Shown in pieces: positions 32,786 to 41,194 of a stretch of 47,189 nt of DNA. Within the stretch, counting starts at the first letter, position 1. Each line of letters starts with the position of its first letter. Origin of the DNA: Loigolactobacillus binensis (lineage in GTDB: Bacteria; Bacillota; Bacilli; Lactobacillales; Lactobacillaceae). The notes below the pieces were generated by a model, which searched no databases, was not told the DNA's origin, and saw only the letters and a list, made by a program, of their open reading frames with translations. A program made the translations under genes and the position numbers. Where the stretch lies: positions 1,234 through 48,422 of the forward strand of contig NZ_BJDN01000023.1 of assembly GCF_005405165.1 (NCBI RefSeq), given 5' to 3'.

Positions 32786-33112
32786 ATGGAAAATGACGCA
32801 CAAAAATTATTCGCGCTGATCGATGCGGCTTATGCTGAAGATTTAAGTGATCAACCGGTAAAATACAAACAAGCGCTGCTACAGCGCGCGCAAGAACTAA
32901 ATTCTGGAATTGCACCGCTCCAGGTTTGCGCCAATATTTTTGCAAATTATCGGCAAAATTACATGGTACCGATGACACTGCCGGCAAATAATCGCCTGCT
33001 ATACACCTACGTCAAAGATAGTTTGCACGATCTCAGTCAAAAGCAGTTAAGCGAATTTAATTTAGGTTATGGGCTGATCGCAACGCATTTTACATTTGGC
33101 CCATTAAATTAA
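32786..33112 (+). CDS. Bacteriocin immunity-like protein (108 aa)
   Basis: 108-residue helical protein: KLFALIDAAYAEDLSDQPVK, then LLQRAQELNSGIAPLQVCAN. Size, charge and position fit the EntA immunity group, more divergent than its neighbours. ATG 32786 is 6 bases after GGGGA; earlier in-frame TTG/ATG codons (32771, 32774) overlap that site. Confidence 0.55.
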   Translation: MENDAQKLFALIDAAYAEDLSDQPVKYKQALLQRAQELNSGIAPLQVCANIFANYRQNYMVPMTLPANNRLLYTYVKDSLHDLSQKQLSEFNLGYGLIATHFTFGPLN

Positions 33113-33148
33113 GTAGATTGCAAAATAAATACAAGGAGGAATCGGGAA

Positions 33149-33460
33149 ATGAAACCAGATAAAGCACAAGCAAAGCAAACGATCCATGAGTTGTACAATA
33201 GTTTAGGTAGTAATAAGACACCGGAAATCGCGGATATTCGGGCGGCGTTGTTGAAGGCCTACAATAAAACGGATGAGGTGGCTAATATTGAGCCGCTTTA
33301 TAGTCGTTTGGTCAATATGATCTATTCTACGGGAACGGTGGGTTATTTAGGTTTGACCAAGGAGCAGGAACGCCTGATCCGTGATCTGGCCGAGATCGGC
33401 AAACGCGCTGGCCCAGCTGGTGGCGCTTTTATGGCTTATGGGAATAAAGACAGTTTTTAG
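33149..33460 (+). CDS. Enterocin A immunity-type protein (103 aa)
   Basis: 103 residues. ALLKAYNKTDEVANIEPLYS and GTVGYLGLTKEQERLIRDLA followed by EIGKRAGPAGGAF are typical of lactobacillary bacteriocin immunity proteins. SD AGGAGG lies 9 bases before ATG. Last gene of the island; terminator 8 bases after the stop. Confidence 0.8.
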   Translation: MKPDKAQAKQTIHELYNSLGSNKTPEIADIRAALLKAYNKTDEVANIEPLYSRLVNMIYSTGTVGYLGLTKEQERLIRDLAEIGKRAGPAGGAFMAYGNKDSF

Positions 33461-33467
33461 CAGTATC

Positions 33468-33508
33468 AAAAAAGCAACTTCTGGTTAGTCAGCAGAGGTT
33501 GCTTTTTT
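33468..33508 (+). terminator. Terminator of the immunity operon
   Basis: AAAAAAGCAAC-TCTG / CAG-AGA-GTTGCTTTTTT inverted repeat. Confidence 0.85.
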
Positions 33509-33522
33509 GAGTTAAGCCGATC

Positions 33523-33557
33523 AAAAATGCCACCAAGCCTAAATGTGGCCGGTGGCA
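33523..33557 (-). terminator. Terminator of brnQ
   Basis: Minus-strand stem TGCCACC/GGTGGCA (33551-33557 with 33528-33534) followed by TTTTT. Confidence 0.8.
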
Positions 33558-33570
33558 CTGATTTTAATTT

Positions 33571-34947
33571 TTACTTGGTTTGGGAAACGGTGTTATGCGC
33601 GCCGGCACGTTTAAAGACGTGAACGGCTACCCCTAATACGGCACCGACTAATGCTGGCACCAGCCAAGCTAGGCCATAGCTGGCAAATGGTAAGTAGGCC
33701 TGCTCGAAGCCAGTCATTGTTTTGCCGAAGCTACTTTGACTGACAACTGCTGGGAAAGCAGTGACCATGTCAAAAAATGCGGGCACAACAGTGAATAAAA
33801 CCACAAATTTGTAGACAACTGGATCTTTGTGAAATAGTGGTGAGGCAACGGATAATAAGATCAGAACCATGGCCAGTGGGTACAAGAACATCAACATCGG
33901 TGTTGACCAAGCAATGATCTGATTTAGACCGACGTTAGCTGTTAGAAATGAAGCTAAGGTGGTTAACACTAACCAAGTGCGGTAGCTGACTTTAGGAAAA
34001 TGTTTGTGAAAATCTTGGGCAAAAGCAGCGACTAAACCGATAGCAGTGGTCAAACAGGTGACGGTGATCAAAGTGGCTAAGATAGCTTGACCGGCGACAC
34101 CCATATAGTGGTTGACGATTTGGTCAAAAGCCACGCCGCCATTCGCAGAAAGCTTGAATTTGCCGAGTGACATAGCCCCAACGAAGATCAGGCCAACGTA
34201 GATCACAGCAATCATGGCCATGGCGAAGACGCCGGCACGGGCAGTGACTAGTGCGACACCACTAGCCCGTTTCTTACCTAGTGAGCGCACGGCAGTAACG
34301 ACAGTGACCCCAAAGGCTAGACCGGCCAAGGCATCCATGGTGTTGTAACCTTGTAGGAAGCCATTGACAAATGAACCAGAAGTGTAAGCGGCAGTGGCGT
34401 GTTGAACACCAGCATGACCTAGTGGTGAGCTGAAAGCCAAGAAGAAAACACCCGCCAATAAGACTAAGAAAACTGGGTTTAATAATTTACCCACATTGCC
34501 TACGATTTTGCTTTCCTCTAATGAGAAGAAAAGGGCTAAACCGAAGAAAACAGCCGAGAAAACTAATAAACCAACCGTTTGCAAGTTTTTCGGTACCAGT
34601 GGCGCTAAACCGACTGTATAAGAAACGGTGGCCGTCCGCGGTGTACCGAAAAGCGGGCCGATGGTGCCGTGGATCAAGATCATAAATAATAGCGCGAATA
34701 CTGGACCTAAAGGCCGGCCAACATCATAAACCCCTTCGGAACGGGTGATACTGATCGCTAAAACAGATAATAAGGGCAATAACACACCAGTGACTAAGAA
34801 ACCTAACGCGGCAGGCACCCAATTCTGCCCCGCTAACTGTCCTAAATGTAAGGGAAAAATTAAATTCCCAGCACCAAAGAATAGACCAAAAAGCATTGAA
34901 CTAACCACGAAATAATCGCGTTTAGTGAGTTTACGTTCCTCTAACAT
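33571..34947 (-). CDS. brnQ: Branched-chain amino acid transporter
   Basis: Sodium- or proton-coupled uptake of Leu, Ile and Val (LIVCS family). 458 residues with about 12 hydrophobic helices; the N-terminus LFGLFFGAGNLIFPLHLGQ and HGTIGPLFGTPRTATVSYT are family signatures. The first in-frame GTG overlaps the ribosome site AAGGAG; ATG 34947, 8 bases after it, is chosen. Expression is controlled by the T-box leader upstream. Confidence 0.95.
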   Translation of the reverse strand: MLEERKLTKRDYFVVSSMLFGLFFGAGNLIFPLHLGQLAGQNWVPAALGFLVTGVLLPLLSVLAISITRSEGVYDVGRPLGPVFALLFMILIHGTIGPLFGTPRTATVSYTVGLAPLVPKNLQTVGLLVFSAVFFGLALFFSLEESKIVGNVGKLLNPVFLVLLAGVFFLAFSSPLGHAGVQHATAAYTSGSFVNGFLQGYNTMDALAGLAFGVTVVTAVRSLGKKRASGVALVTARAGVFAMAMIAVIYVGLIFVGAMSLGKFKLSANGGVAFDQIVNHYMGVAGQAILATLITVTCLTTAIGLVAAFAQDFHKHFPKVSYRTWLVLTTLASFLTANVGLNQIIAWSTPMLMFLYPLAMVLILLSVASPLFHKDPVVYKFVVLFTVVPAFFDMVTAFPAVVSQSSFGKTMTGFEQAYLPFASYGLAWLVPALVGAVLGVAVHVFKRAGAHNTVSQTK

Positions 34948-35063
34948 AAGCAGCACTCCTTAAATTTTGTTGGTTGTCAAAATGTGGTTCAAAGGCTAAG
35001 CGTCTGTTGATCCACGCTTAAATCATGAGTGTTGCCATTGCTAAGTCGACTTTAGCTTTGGCG

Positions 35064-35090
35064 ACGATCAGCCTGCGCAGGGCTGATCGT
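35064..35090 (-). promoter_or_regulatory. Extra perfect hairpin between T-box and brnQ
   Basis: ACGATCAGCC (35064-35073) and GGCTGATCGT (35081-35090) form a perfect 10-bp inverted repeat about 115 bases upstream of brnQ and only 8 bases past the T-box terminator. No T run follows, so it is not a terminator; it could be an operator or mRNA-stabilising stem. Confidence 0.5.
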
Positions 35091-35097
35091 GATAAAC

Positions 35098-35343
35098 AAA
35101 AAACGCCCCAATCTGAAAAATTAATTTCAGATAAGGACGTTAATAAACGCGTTACCACCTTGATTTGCCATTTTCTCACGAAAACAGCCTTTTCGGGTAC
35201 AAGCACCAATTGGTACGAAATACCCTAGCTCGATAATGGGAGCCCCCAATGAACGCTCAAACTTCGCATCCATCGCTCAAAGATGATTTTCTAATTGTTG
35301 CACCTTGACGTCCTTGCACCAAACGACGCTCGCTTAATTGGTG
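35098..35343 (-). promoter_or_regulatory. T-box leader of brnQ
   Basis: On the minus strand, T-box sequence AAGGTGGTAACGCG (35161-35148) followed by the terminator AACGTCC.../...GGGGCGTT with inner ATCTGAAA/TTTCAGAT and TTTTTT (35141-35098). Candidate specifier ATC (Ile) at 35234-35232, consistent with a branched-chain transporter but placed by eye only. Confidence 0.85.
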
Positions 35344-35349
35344 AATACA

Positions 35350-35377
35350 ATTATACTTTTCTTATCACAGCGTTTAA
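35350..35377 (-). promoter_or_regulatory. Promoter of the brnQ leader
   Basis: Minus strand TTAAAC (35377-35372), 16 bases, TATAAT (35355-35350). Confidence 0.55.
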
Positions 35378-35570
35378 TTTACTCATTGATTTATCATGTG
35401 GCTATAATTTAACGCGGATTTGGGCATTTGTCAAGCGGGTTTAGAAAGAAATATAGTAGGTTAGTAATTGTTTCTTGGCGTCAGTGTTTGGTTAGGGTAA
35501 AATTAGCTTTATCAAAATAAGTTAATAAAAGTTCTTAATTAGTAATTAACGACATAGGGAGCCAATTGGG

Positions 35571-35702
35571 ATGATCAAGCAACGGTTGCGGTGGGTGGTA
35601 GACCATCAATTAGTTACGGCATTTATTTTAAGCGGCCTGACTTTTTTAATGGTGCAGGCGATGGTGTTTTTCTATGGGCTTAATGATGGGCGGGCAAAAT
35701 GA
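35571..35702 (+). CDS. 43-aa membrane peptide, overlapping the next gene
   Basis: MIKQRLRWVVDHQLVTAFIL followed by a hydrophobic helix and the end FYGLNDGRAK. The TGA overlaps the next ATG (ATGA at 35699-35702), the usual sign of translational coupling. The ribosome site is modest (GGGAG 12 bases or TTGGG directly before ATG). No known family; probably a partner of the large membrane protein. Confidence 0.55.
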   Translation: MIKQRLRWVVDHQLVTAFILSGLTFLMVQAMVFFYGLNDGRAK

Positions 35703-37720
35703 CAAAATTAGGGAAATTTAGTGTGACTTACGGCCTGACTTTGATCGGTGTCAGTTTATTTTTAATCTGCGGCGTAGCGTTTGAATTTTGGTTTGGTCCG
35801 GCGCTACTGTGGCTATTTTTAGGCCTATTAGTGATTGGACTAGGTGGCGTCAGTTTTTATTTTCGTCCTGACTCGGCTGGTGCCAGTAGTAAGGCCTGGT
35901 TAAGGTGGTACTTATTTGGTATTAATTTTGCCTTTCCTTGGTTGCTGGCAATTGGTGTGCAGACAGTGGCCTCTATTGCGGCTACAGCCAAGTATTCGGC
36001 GTTGTCTGGTTACCTGTTTGCGGAAAGTTTCGTGCTGGCGCCGCTTTGCATTATCGTTCAAGGTTATTCGTTTTGTTTGTTCTACTGCTTGCTCAGTGCG
36101 GGCCGGATCAAACGCACCTGGTTGATCATGGATAGCGTTATGGGACTGGGCCTGTTGGGGGTGACGATCACTGCGCTAGCCAAGCTAGTCAAAGTAACGC
36201 TACCGGCGTATTTACTGAATGGTTTAAAAATTGTTGGGTTTGCGGCTAATACCGGCGTCGTGTTATTCAGCGTGTGTGCTGTGATCCCGCTCCTGACGCT
36301 GATTTTGCGGCGACCGGATCTAATTGCCTTGTACAGAAAAAATAGAATGAAGCGGCTGAGCAAGTTTTGTTATCAGGCCTTAAATGGGTTAGCCAAAGAA
36401 AATTATCCACAGGGCTTTGCGGCGCCGGTGGATGATTTAACAGCGGCACTCACAGCAACGCTAACTGCCGCTCAAAATGGTTCGGTGGCGGCAATTGTGT
36501 TTAATTGGTCTAGTTTAGTGCGTCAGTTTGTGGACGCAACAATGATTTCCCAAGCAACTTATTTAGGTGACATTGATAAAATCAGTCAATTGCTTAAAAA
36601 ATTACAGCGGGCCGATTACCAGATCACAATTCCCCATTTCTATCAGCTTGAATACACCGTCGGGGCGCGCACGTTAGCCGTTGCGCTTGATTTCCGGCAG
36701 CCGCAGCTCTGGTTTGACAGCAGTCGGATCACCGGATGGGCGCCGCCGTACCAAGAGGAGTCGTTAAGCTTAGTTGCAAAATGGCAAATTTATCAGCGGG
36801 TGCGGCGCCAGTTACTTCTTTGGTTCCCCGATAGAACTAAACAGTTGGTACACAGCACTCATTGGTATAGTCTGCGCGCCATCAAGGCCAGATTGAACAT
36901 TAAGGGGCCATCGCGGGTTGAACAACAACGTGTGGAACAAGTGAATACGACTTTGATCGCTGAATTGCAGGCACTTAATCCGTTGTTACAGCAAGCCCAG
37001 CATGAAAAAGCGGCTGACTTGCTGGCTCAGATCCTAGCGGTGATCAATGATAACGCGGCGCCGGAAAAAGATTATCAGGCGGCTTTAAACCGGCTACTTG
37101 TCATGGTCGACTGTCGCCGTTTGGCAACGGGCAACGAAAGTTGGGTGCAGCGGGTGCAAATCGCTACCGCACTTGCTGCTAGAATTTTGGTGCTGACGCA
37201 ATCGCCGAACGCAGATCTAAATACACCGTACAGTATGCCATTGACGACACAAATCGATACGTTGCTGGCGGAATTGGTCCGCAGTGCCGCTCAATTGATC
37301 CCAGAAAAGTGGCATGAGCTGTACCTTTTTGCCGACGTTACAGCCCAAAATAGTTCGGTTTATTTGTACTACAGTGCAGTGGTGGCGCCGACGACCTTCG
37401 TTGATGGTCTATTGCCCCAGGTTCACCTGATCAGTAAAACAAAGTTTGATCAGGAAGTAGCTGACCTACAGATGATCGTGGCGTATTTGCGGGCAACCTT
37501 TGTGGCGTATAAGCAAGAGCCGTTTCGTAATCTTGTTCTGCACTTAACGTCAACCCATGAATTAAAGGTTAAGTTTACTTACACCGACTGGCACCAGTTC
37601 TATTTTTCGGATGAGCAAATTCTGGCCTACTTGATCGCCCAATATAGTAAGCTCAAAGTTCCGCAACATAATCGGCTAACGCTTAAGAAAATGGCGGAGT
37701 ATGACCAGGATAAAGGATAG
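35699..37720 (+). CDS. Multi-pass membrane protein with a YezG-like C-terminal domain
   Basis: 673 residues. The first 210 contain about seven hydrophobic helices; residues 215-540 are soluble, helical and unrecognised (LLKKLQRADYQITIPHFYQL, ITGWAPPYQEE). The last 130 residues resemble the YezG/DUF600 immunity family: IPEKWHELYLFADVTAQNSS, VYLYYSAV, then KFDQEVADLQ, EPFRNLVLHLTS and VKFTYTDWHQFYF match its order of motifs. YezG neutralises the LXG nuclease toxin YeeF. A membrane-anchored version is unusual. No toxin gene is adjacent. Coupled to the 43-aa peptide by an ATGA overlap. Confidence 0.6.
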   Translation: MTKLGKFSVTYGLTLIGVSLFLICGVAFEFWFGPALLWLFLGLLVIGLGGVSFYFRPDSAGASSKAWLRWYLFGINFAFPWLLAIGVQTVASIAATAKYSALSGYLFAESFVLAPLCIIVQGYSFCLFYCLLSAGRIKRTWLIMDSVMGLGLLGVTITALAKLVKVTLPAYLLNGLKIVGFAANTGVVLFSVCAVIPLLTLILRRPDLIALYRKNRMKRLSKFCYQALNGLAKENYPQGFAAPVDDLTAALTATLTAAQNGSVAAIVFNWSSLVRQFVDATMISQATYLGDIDKISQLLKKLQRADYQITIPHFYQLEYTVGARTLAVALDFRQPQLWFDSSRITGWAPPYQEESLSLVAKWQIYQRVRRQLLLWFPDRTKQLVHSTHWYSLRAIKARLNIKGPSRVEQQRVEQVNTTLIAELQALNPLLQQAQHEKAADLLAQILAVINDNAAPEKDYQAALNRLLVMVDCRRLATGNESWVQRVQIATALAARILVLTQSPNADLNTPYSMPLTTQIDTLLAELVRSAAQLIPEKWHELYLFADVTAQNSSVYLYYSAVVAPTTFVDGLLPQVHLISKTKFDQEVADLQMIVAYLRATFVAYKQEPFRNLVLHLTSTHELKVKFTYTDWHQFYFSDEQILAYLIAQYSKLKVPQHNRLTLKKMAEYDQDKG

Positions 37721-37723
37721 ACC

Positions 37724-37920
37724 GTGAATGTGGCTTTGCCTGCGATCCAAAAAGTTTTACGGCTAATTTTACTGATCTGCAGTGGATTTCAAACGCGTAT
37801 ACCTTGGTTTACGCCATGATGTTATTGCCGATCTCTAAATTAGGTGATCGTTTTGGTGAAAAGATTATTTTCTTATCAGCGACTATTTTCATTAAGCGGA
37901 TGCGACTAAGAATTTCTTAA
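37724..37920 (+). pseudogene. MFS exporter remnant
   Basis: Frame one reads VNVALPAIQK from 37724; from 37762 the next frame reads ANFTDLQWISNAYTLVYAMM and on through LGDRFGEKIIFLSATIF. Together they are the first two helices and motif A of a DHA2-type MFS exporter, joined by a frameshift near 37755 and cut off at 37920. The rest of the gene is gone. Confidence 0.8.
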
Positions 37921-38056
37921 TTGGAAAAACTAAATTTCATCATCATTAAAACAAAAATAAGGCTTATACTTCAAAGCATTGTCAAGTGGTGCTTATTAAT
38001 GGCCTATTTTGGTGATCAAATACCGCTGGACAGCTTGCTCTAAGTGTCCAAATTAA

Positions 38057-38085
38057 TTGGATTTTCTAGCTAAGGCGTCTATAAT
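38057..38085 (+). promoter_or_regulatory. Promoter of the ohyA unit
   Basis: TTGGAT (38057-38062), 17 bases, TATAAT (38080-38085). Confidence 0.8.
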
Positions 38086-38118
38086 AGAGGCACAATATAG
38101 TTGAAGGAGTCAGAACTA

Positions 38119-38142
38119 ATGGTAAGGTATCTGCTGCCCTAG
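38119..38142 (+). CDS. Seven-codon leader ORF
   Basis: ATG GTA AGG TAT CTG CTG CCC TAG with ribosome site GAAGGAG (38103-38109) nine bases upstream; product MVRYLLP. It is the first start site on the ohyA transcript, about 27 bases after the predicted transcription start. It may be a regulatory leader peptide or chance. Confidence 0.35.
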   Translation: MVRYLLP

Positions 38143-38206
38143 CTTTGCGCGCCTCCGGCTAACTTGCAAGATTCAATTACCAAGTCCTTGAAAGGGGTTC
38201 ATCAAC

Positions 38207-38335
38207 ATGAATAAGAAATCTGTTTATTTCGGTGTTACTGTTGGTCTAATTGCGGCCAGCGTTTTGTACCTTGCTAAGAAGACTGGATTCTTTGAAGATG
38301 ATCGTCATTTGTATGACGAATTCGAATCACGCTAG
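38207..38335 (+). CDS. 42-aa membrane peptide upstream of ohyA
   Basis: MNKKSVYFGVTVGLIAASVL opens with a single hydrophobic helix, followed by an acidic tail (FFEDDRHLYDEFESR). AAAGGGG lies 9 bases before the ATG, and ohyA starts 21 bases after the stop, so the two are co-expressed. It may tether or modulate the hydratase at the membrane where fatty acids are found. No known family. Confidence 0.6.
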   Translation: MNKKSVYFGVTVGLIAASVLYLAKKTGFFEDDRHLYDEFESR

Positions 38336-38356
38336 TTAACGATTGGAGGAATAAAT

Positions 38357-40051
38357 ATGCGCAAAAATAAAGCAATTATGATTGGTGCTGGCTTGGCTAA
38401 TATGGCCGCCGCGGTTTATTTGATTCAAGAGGGTCACTGGAGTGGTGATCAGATCACCTTTTATTCGTTAGATGATCATGGTTCAAATGATGGCGCGCCG
38501 ACTGATACTGTAACTGATGAATACTGGAATAAAAATCATCCAATGGAAAACCGCCGTGGGTATGTGGCTCGTGGTGGTCGGATGTTAAATTATCGGACCT
38601 ACGTTGACTTGATGGATCTATTGGATCGGATTCCTTCTGCAACCGAGAAAAATATGACGGTGGCGGAAGATACCTATGATTTTGACGCTAAGCACCGTAC
38701 TTTTGACAAGGCGCGCCTGCTCGAAGGTGGCAAAGGGATCGTTAATGGTAGTCATCTAGGACTGAATAATGCTGATCGCTTACATTTAACCAAATTAATC
38801 GCCATGCCGGATTCAGAAGAAGAAAAGCTGGATAATGTGACCATTGCCCAGTATTTTAGTGACGATCCGCATTTCTTTGGCACTAATTTCTGGTTCATGT
38901 GGGAAACGACTTTTGCGTTCAGAATTCAAAGTTCGGCGCAGGAATTGCGGCGTTATATGCACCAAATGATTTACGAATTTACGCAGATCGAGCATTTGGT
39001 TGGCGTTAACCGGACGCGCTACAATCAATATGAAAGCATTATGCTGCCGTTGGTCAACTACTTGCGCGATCAGGGCTGTAACATTGTTCTGAATCGTTTA
39101 GTGACGGATTGGACCTTTAAAGACACGCCAATGCAAGACGAGATCACGGTCACTGGCTTGGAGATGACCAACACAAAGACTGGTGAAACCGAACAAGTCG
39201 CCGTTGATGATGAAACCGCGGTTATTTTCACCAATGGTTCGATCACTGATTCAGCGACGTTAGGTGATTTTGATACGCCAGCGCCGGAAAATATGGATTA
39301 TGGTGCTGCCGCAGGTCTTTGGAAGAAGGCTAGTCAGCGCTTTTACAATCTAGGTAATCCTGACAAATTCTTCGCTGATCGCAATGCCAGCGAATGGGTC
39401 AGCTTCACATTGACTACTAAGGATCATTTATTGCTTAATGAAATTACGCGGATCACCACACAAGTACCAGGTAATGCGCTGAATTCGTTTATTTCAACTA
39501 GTCCGATCACCAATTTAGGCCATAAAGATGTTAATATGTCGATCGTAGTTCATCATCAGCCGCATTTTACTACGCAAAAACCAAATGAAACCGTCATTTG
39601 GGGCTATTTCCTGTATCCGCGGCGGCGGGGCGAATTCGTCGATAAACCCTACATTGAGATGACTGGTAAAGAAATGGCCGAAGAATTGATCGGTCAGTTG
39701 TCCAAGGTTGATCCAGGCCCTGGTAATATTCGGGACAAGCAGGATGCCATTATGGCTAGCATTATTAATAATATCCCAGTCTACATGCCATACGCATCCG
39801 CATTATTTAATAATCGTGCCAAAACGGATCGGCCTAAAGTAATTCCGCAACACGCCACTAACTTAGCCTTTACTGGTGAATTTGCGGAACAACCTTACCA
39901 GATGATCTTTACAGAGCAAAGTGCTGTCCGTTCTGGTGAAATTGCGGCCTATCATTTTGCAGGTATCCCAATGGCTAATTTAGTCAAAACACCGCGGTAT
40001 GACAAAGATTTAAAGACTTTGGCTAAAGCAGCTAAAAAAATGTTTGATTAG
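38357..40051 (+). CDS. ohyA: Oleate hydratase (MCRA family)
   Basis: FAD-dependent hydratase adding water to the 9-double bond of oleic and linoleic acids to give 10-hydroxy fatty acids, a detoxification and lipid-modifying step at the membrane. 564 residues, normal length. FAD motif IMIGAGLANMAAAVYL at the start, GYVARGGRMLNYRTYVDLMD near residue 74, and the C-terminal NLAFTGEFAEQPYQMIFTEQ typical of the myosin-cross-reactive antigen family. SD GGAGG is 9 bases before the ATG. Follows the 42-aa peptide; a terminator closes the unit. Confidence 0.96.
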   Translation: MRKNKAIMIGAGLANMAAAVYLIQEGHWSGDQITFYSLDDHGSNDGAPTDTVTDEYWNKNHPMENRRGYVARGGRMLNYRTYVDLMDLLDRIPSATEKNMTVAEDTYDFDAKHRTFDKARLLEGGKGIVNGSHLGLNNADRLHLTKLIAMPDSEEEKLDNVTIAQYFSDDPHFFGTNFWFMWETTFAFRIQSSAQELRRYMHQMIYEFTQIEHLVGVNRTRYNQYESIMLPLVNYLRDQGCNIVLNRLVTDWTFKDTPMQDEITVTGLEMTNTKTGETEQVAVDDETAVIFTNGSITDSATLGDFDTPAPENMDYGAAAGLWKKASQRFYNLGNPDKFFADRNASEWVSFTLTTKDHLLLNEITRITTQVPGNALNSFISTSPITNLGHKDVNMSIVVHHQPHFTTQKPNETVIWGYFLYPRRRGEFVDKPYIEMTGKEMAEELIGQLSKVDPGPGNIRDKQDAIMASIINNIPVYMPYASALFNNRAKTDRPKVIPQHATNLAFTGEFAEQPYQMIFTEQSAVRSGEIAAYHFAGIPMANLVKTPRYDKDLKTLAKAAKKMFD

Positions 40052-40077
40052 TCCGCCTCTAACCTGAATTAAAACAA

Positions 40078-40118
40078 AAATAAGCCTGCACAGAAATTAC
40101 TTTTGTGCAGGCTTATTT
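40078..40118. terminator. Bidirectional terminator after ohyA
   Basis: AATAAGCCTGCACA/TGTGCAGGCTTATT inverted repeat with an 11-base loop. The 17 bases leading into it (ATTAAAACAAAAATAAG) also occur at 37942, beside the MFS remnant. Confidence 0.9.
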
Positions 40119-40129
40119 GTATACAATAA

Positions 40130-40987
40130 TTAATTTGGGTTAACGCCTAAACCACTGAGCCAACTACGGACTTGGTCTTCGATATTATTGAAAACACTGG
40201 TACCCGTGCTACTATCATCGGTGGCGGTTGATTCTGCTGTACTACTTGACGCAGCCGATTCTGCGCTACTGGTGTCGGCCGTTGATGAATTGCTGGTGAT
40301 TTTTTCCTTGATGCTGGAAAGTGCATTGCTTAGTTTATTTGAACTAGAATCAGTTGCAGCACTAGATTCAGCGGCAGCGCTGGTGCTGCTGGCGACACTG
40401 GCACTGCTAGCGGCCGCCGCACGGCTTTCACTTGCGCTGGTGATTTTTGTTTTAATTTCTTGATATTCACTGGAATTATAACGGACAAAAGTAATTGTTG
40501 TGTTGCGGCCTAGGCCTGGAATCGAGCCATTGGTGGTAAACGTCACTTGATCGTTGTCAGCGGTAAGCGTGTAACTAGCCGAGTTAGAATCAAAGGTGGC
40601 CTGATCACTGGCGGCATTATCGCTAAATGTCCCAGTGGTTGCGCTGCTTTGCTCGTCATTAGGCGTGTACGTGTACTGACCATTTTTTATAGTTAATGTG
40701 CTTAATTTAGTGATGTCCGTTACGGCGGAATAGGTTTTGCCTTGATCATCACTGATCGCCACCCAGGAACCAGTTAGGGATGATCGCGAGTGATGCCATA
40801 TGAAAAAAGCGCCAATAAGCAAAACAAGTACGATCAGACCAAACCAGAATTTACGGTGCCGGCGGCGCTTTTTCTTTTTGCGTAGTTTATTTAATTTTGC
40901 GTCGACCTGTTCGTCGGCTAGTTGTTCTTGTTTGCGGTGACGCAATTCTTCACGACTCATAGATGAATCCAAATGATTATTTGCCAT
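40130..40987 (-). CDS. Membrane-anchored Ser-rich surface protein
   Basis: 285 residues. Residues 1-50 are highly charged and basic (KLNKLRKKKKRRRHRKFWFG), then one membrane helix (LIVLVLLIGAFFIW), then an extracellular part: a beta-rich region with LTGSWVAISDDQGKTY and TITFVRYNSS of lipocalin-like appearance, and a Ser/Ala/Thr-rich low-complexity tail. The upstream in-frame ATG at 41035 lacks a ribosome site; ATG 40987 follows TTGGAG by nine bases. Divergent from the ECF sigma operon. Function unknown; surface or stress sensing is possible. Confidence 0.7.
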   Translation of the reverse strand: MANNHLDSSMSREELRHRKQEQLADEQVDAKLNKLRKKKKRRRHRKFWFGLIVLVLLIGAFFIWHHSRSSLTGSWVAISDDQGKTYSAVTDITKLSTLTIKNGQYTYTPNDEQSSATTGTFSDNAASDQATFDSNSASYTLTADNDQVTFTTNGSIPGLGRNTTITFVRYNSSEYQEIKTKITSASESRAAAASSASVASSTSAAAESSAATDSSSNKLSNALSSIKEKITSNSSTADTSSAESAASSSTAESTATDDSSTGTSVFNNIEDQVRSWLSGLGVNPN

Positions 40988-41121
40988 ACATAACAGCTCC
41001 AATGGGTTCAATTTGTTGTTCATAGTGTACAACATTTTGGCGGCGAAGGTGTGAAGACAAACAGAAATATGGGTAAAGTTTTGGTTAAGGTGTGGGCACG
41101 TTTTAATTTATTTTTGAATCT

Positions 41122-41150
41122 TGTAACATTTTGCGATTGCAATTCGTATT
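41122..41150 (+). promoter_or_regulatory. ECF-type promoter of the sigma/ABC operon
   Basis: TGTAAC (41122-41127), 17 bases, CGTATT (41145-41150). This matches the TGAAAC/TGTAAC...CGTA pattern of Bacillus SigW/SigX promoters and lies 45 bases before the sigma gene, so the operon probably activates itself. Confidence 0.6.
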
Positions 41151-41194
41151 ATAAGTATAGGGCCGTGATCAGTTGGGGAAAGGTGGGGTGGGCG

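Noticed and set aside
37940..37960. Copy of the A-rich lead of the ohyA terminator (ATTAAAACAAAAATAAG)
   Set aside because: Only 17 bases and A-rich; not enough to call a repeat of its own.
40188..40463. 91-codon Leu/Val/Ala-rich + strand frame
   Set aside because: Antisense of the Ser/Ala-rich repeat tail of the surface protein; low-complexity shadow.
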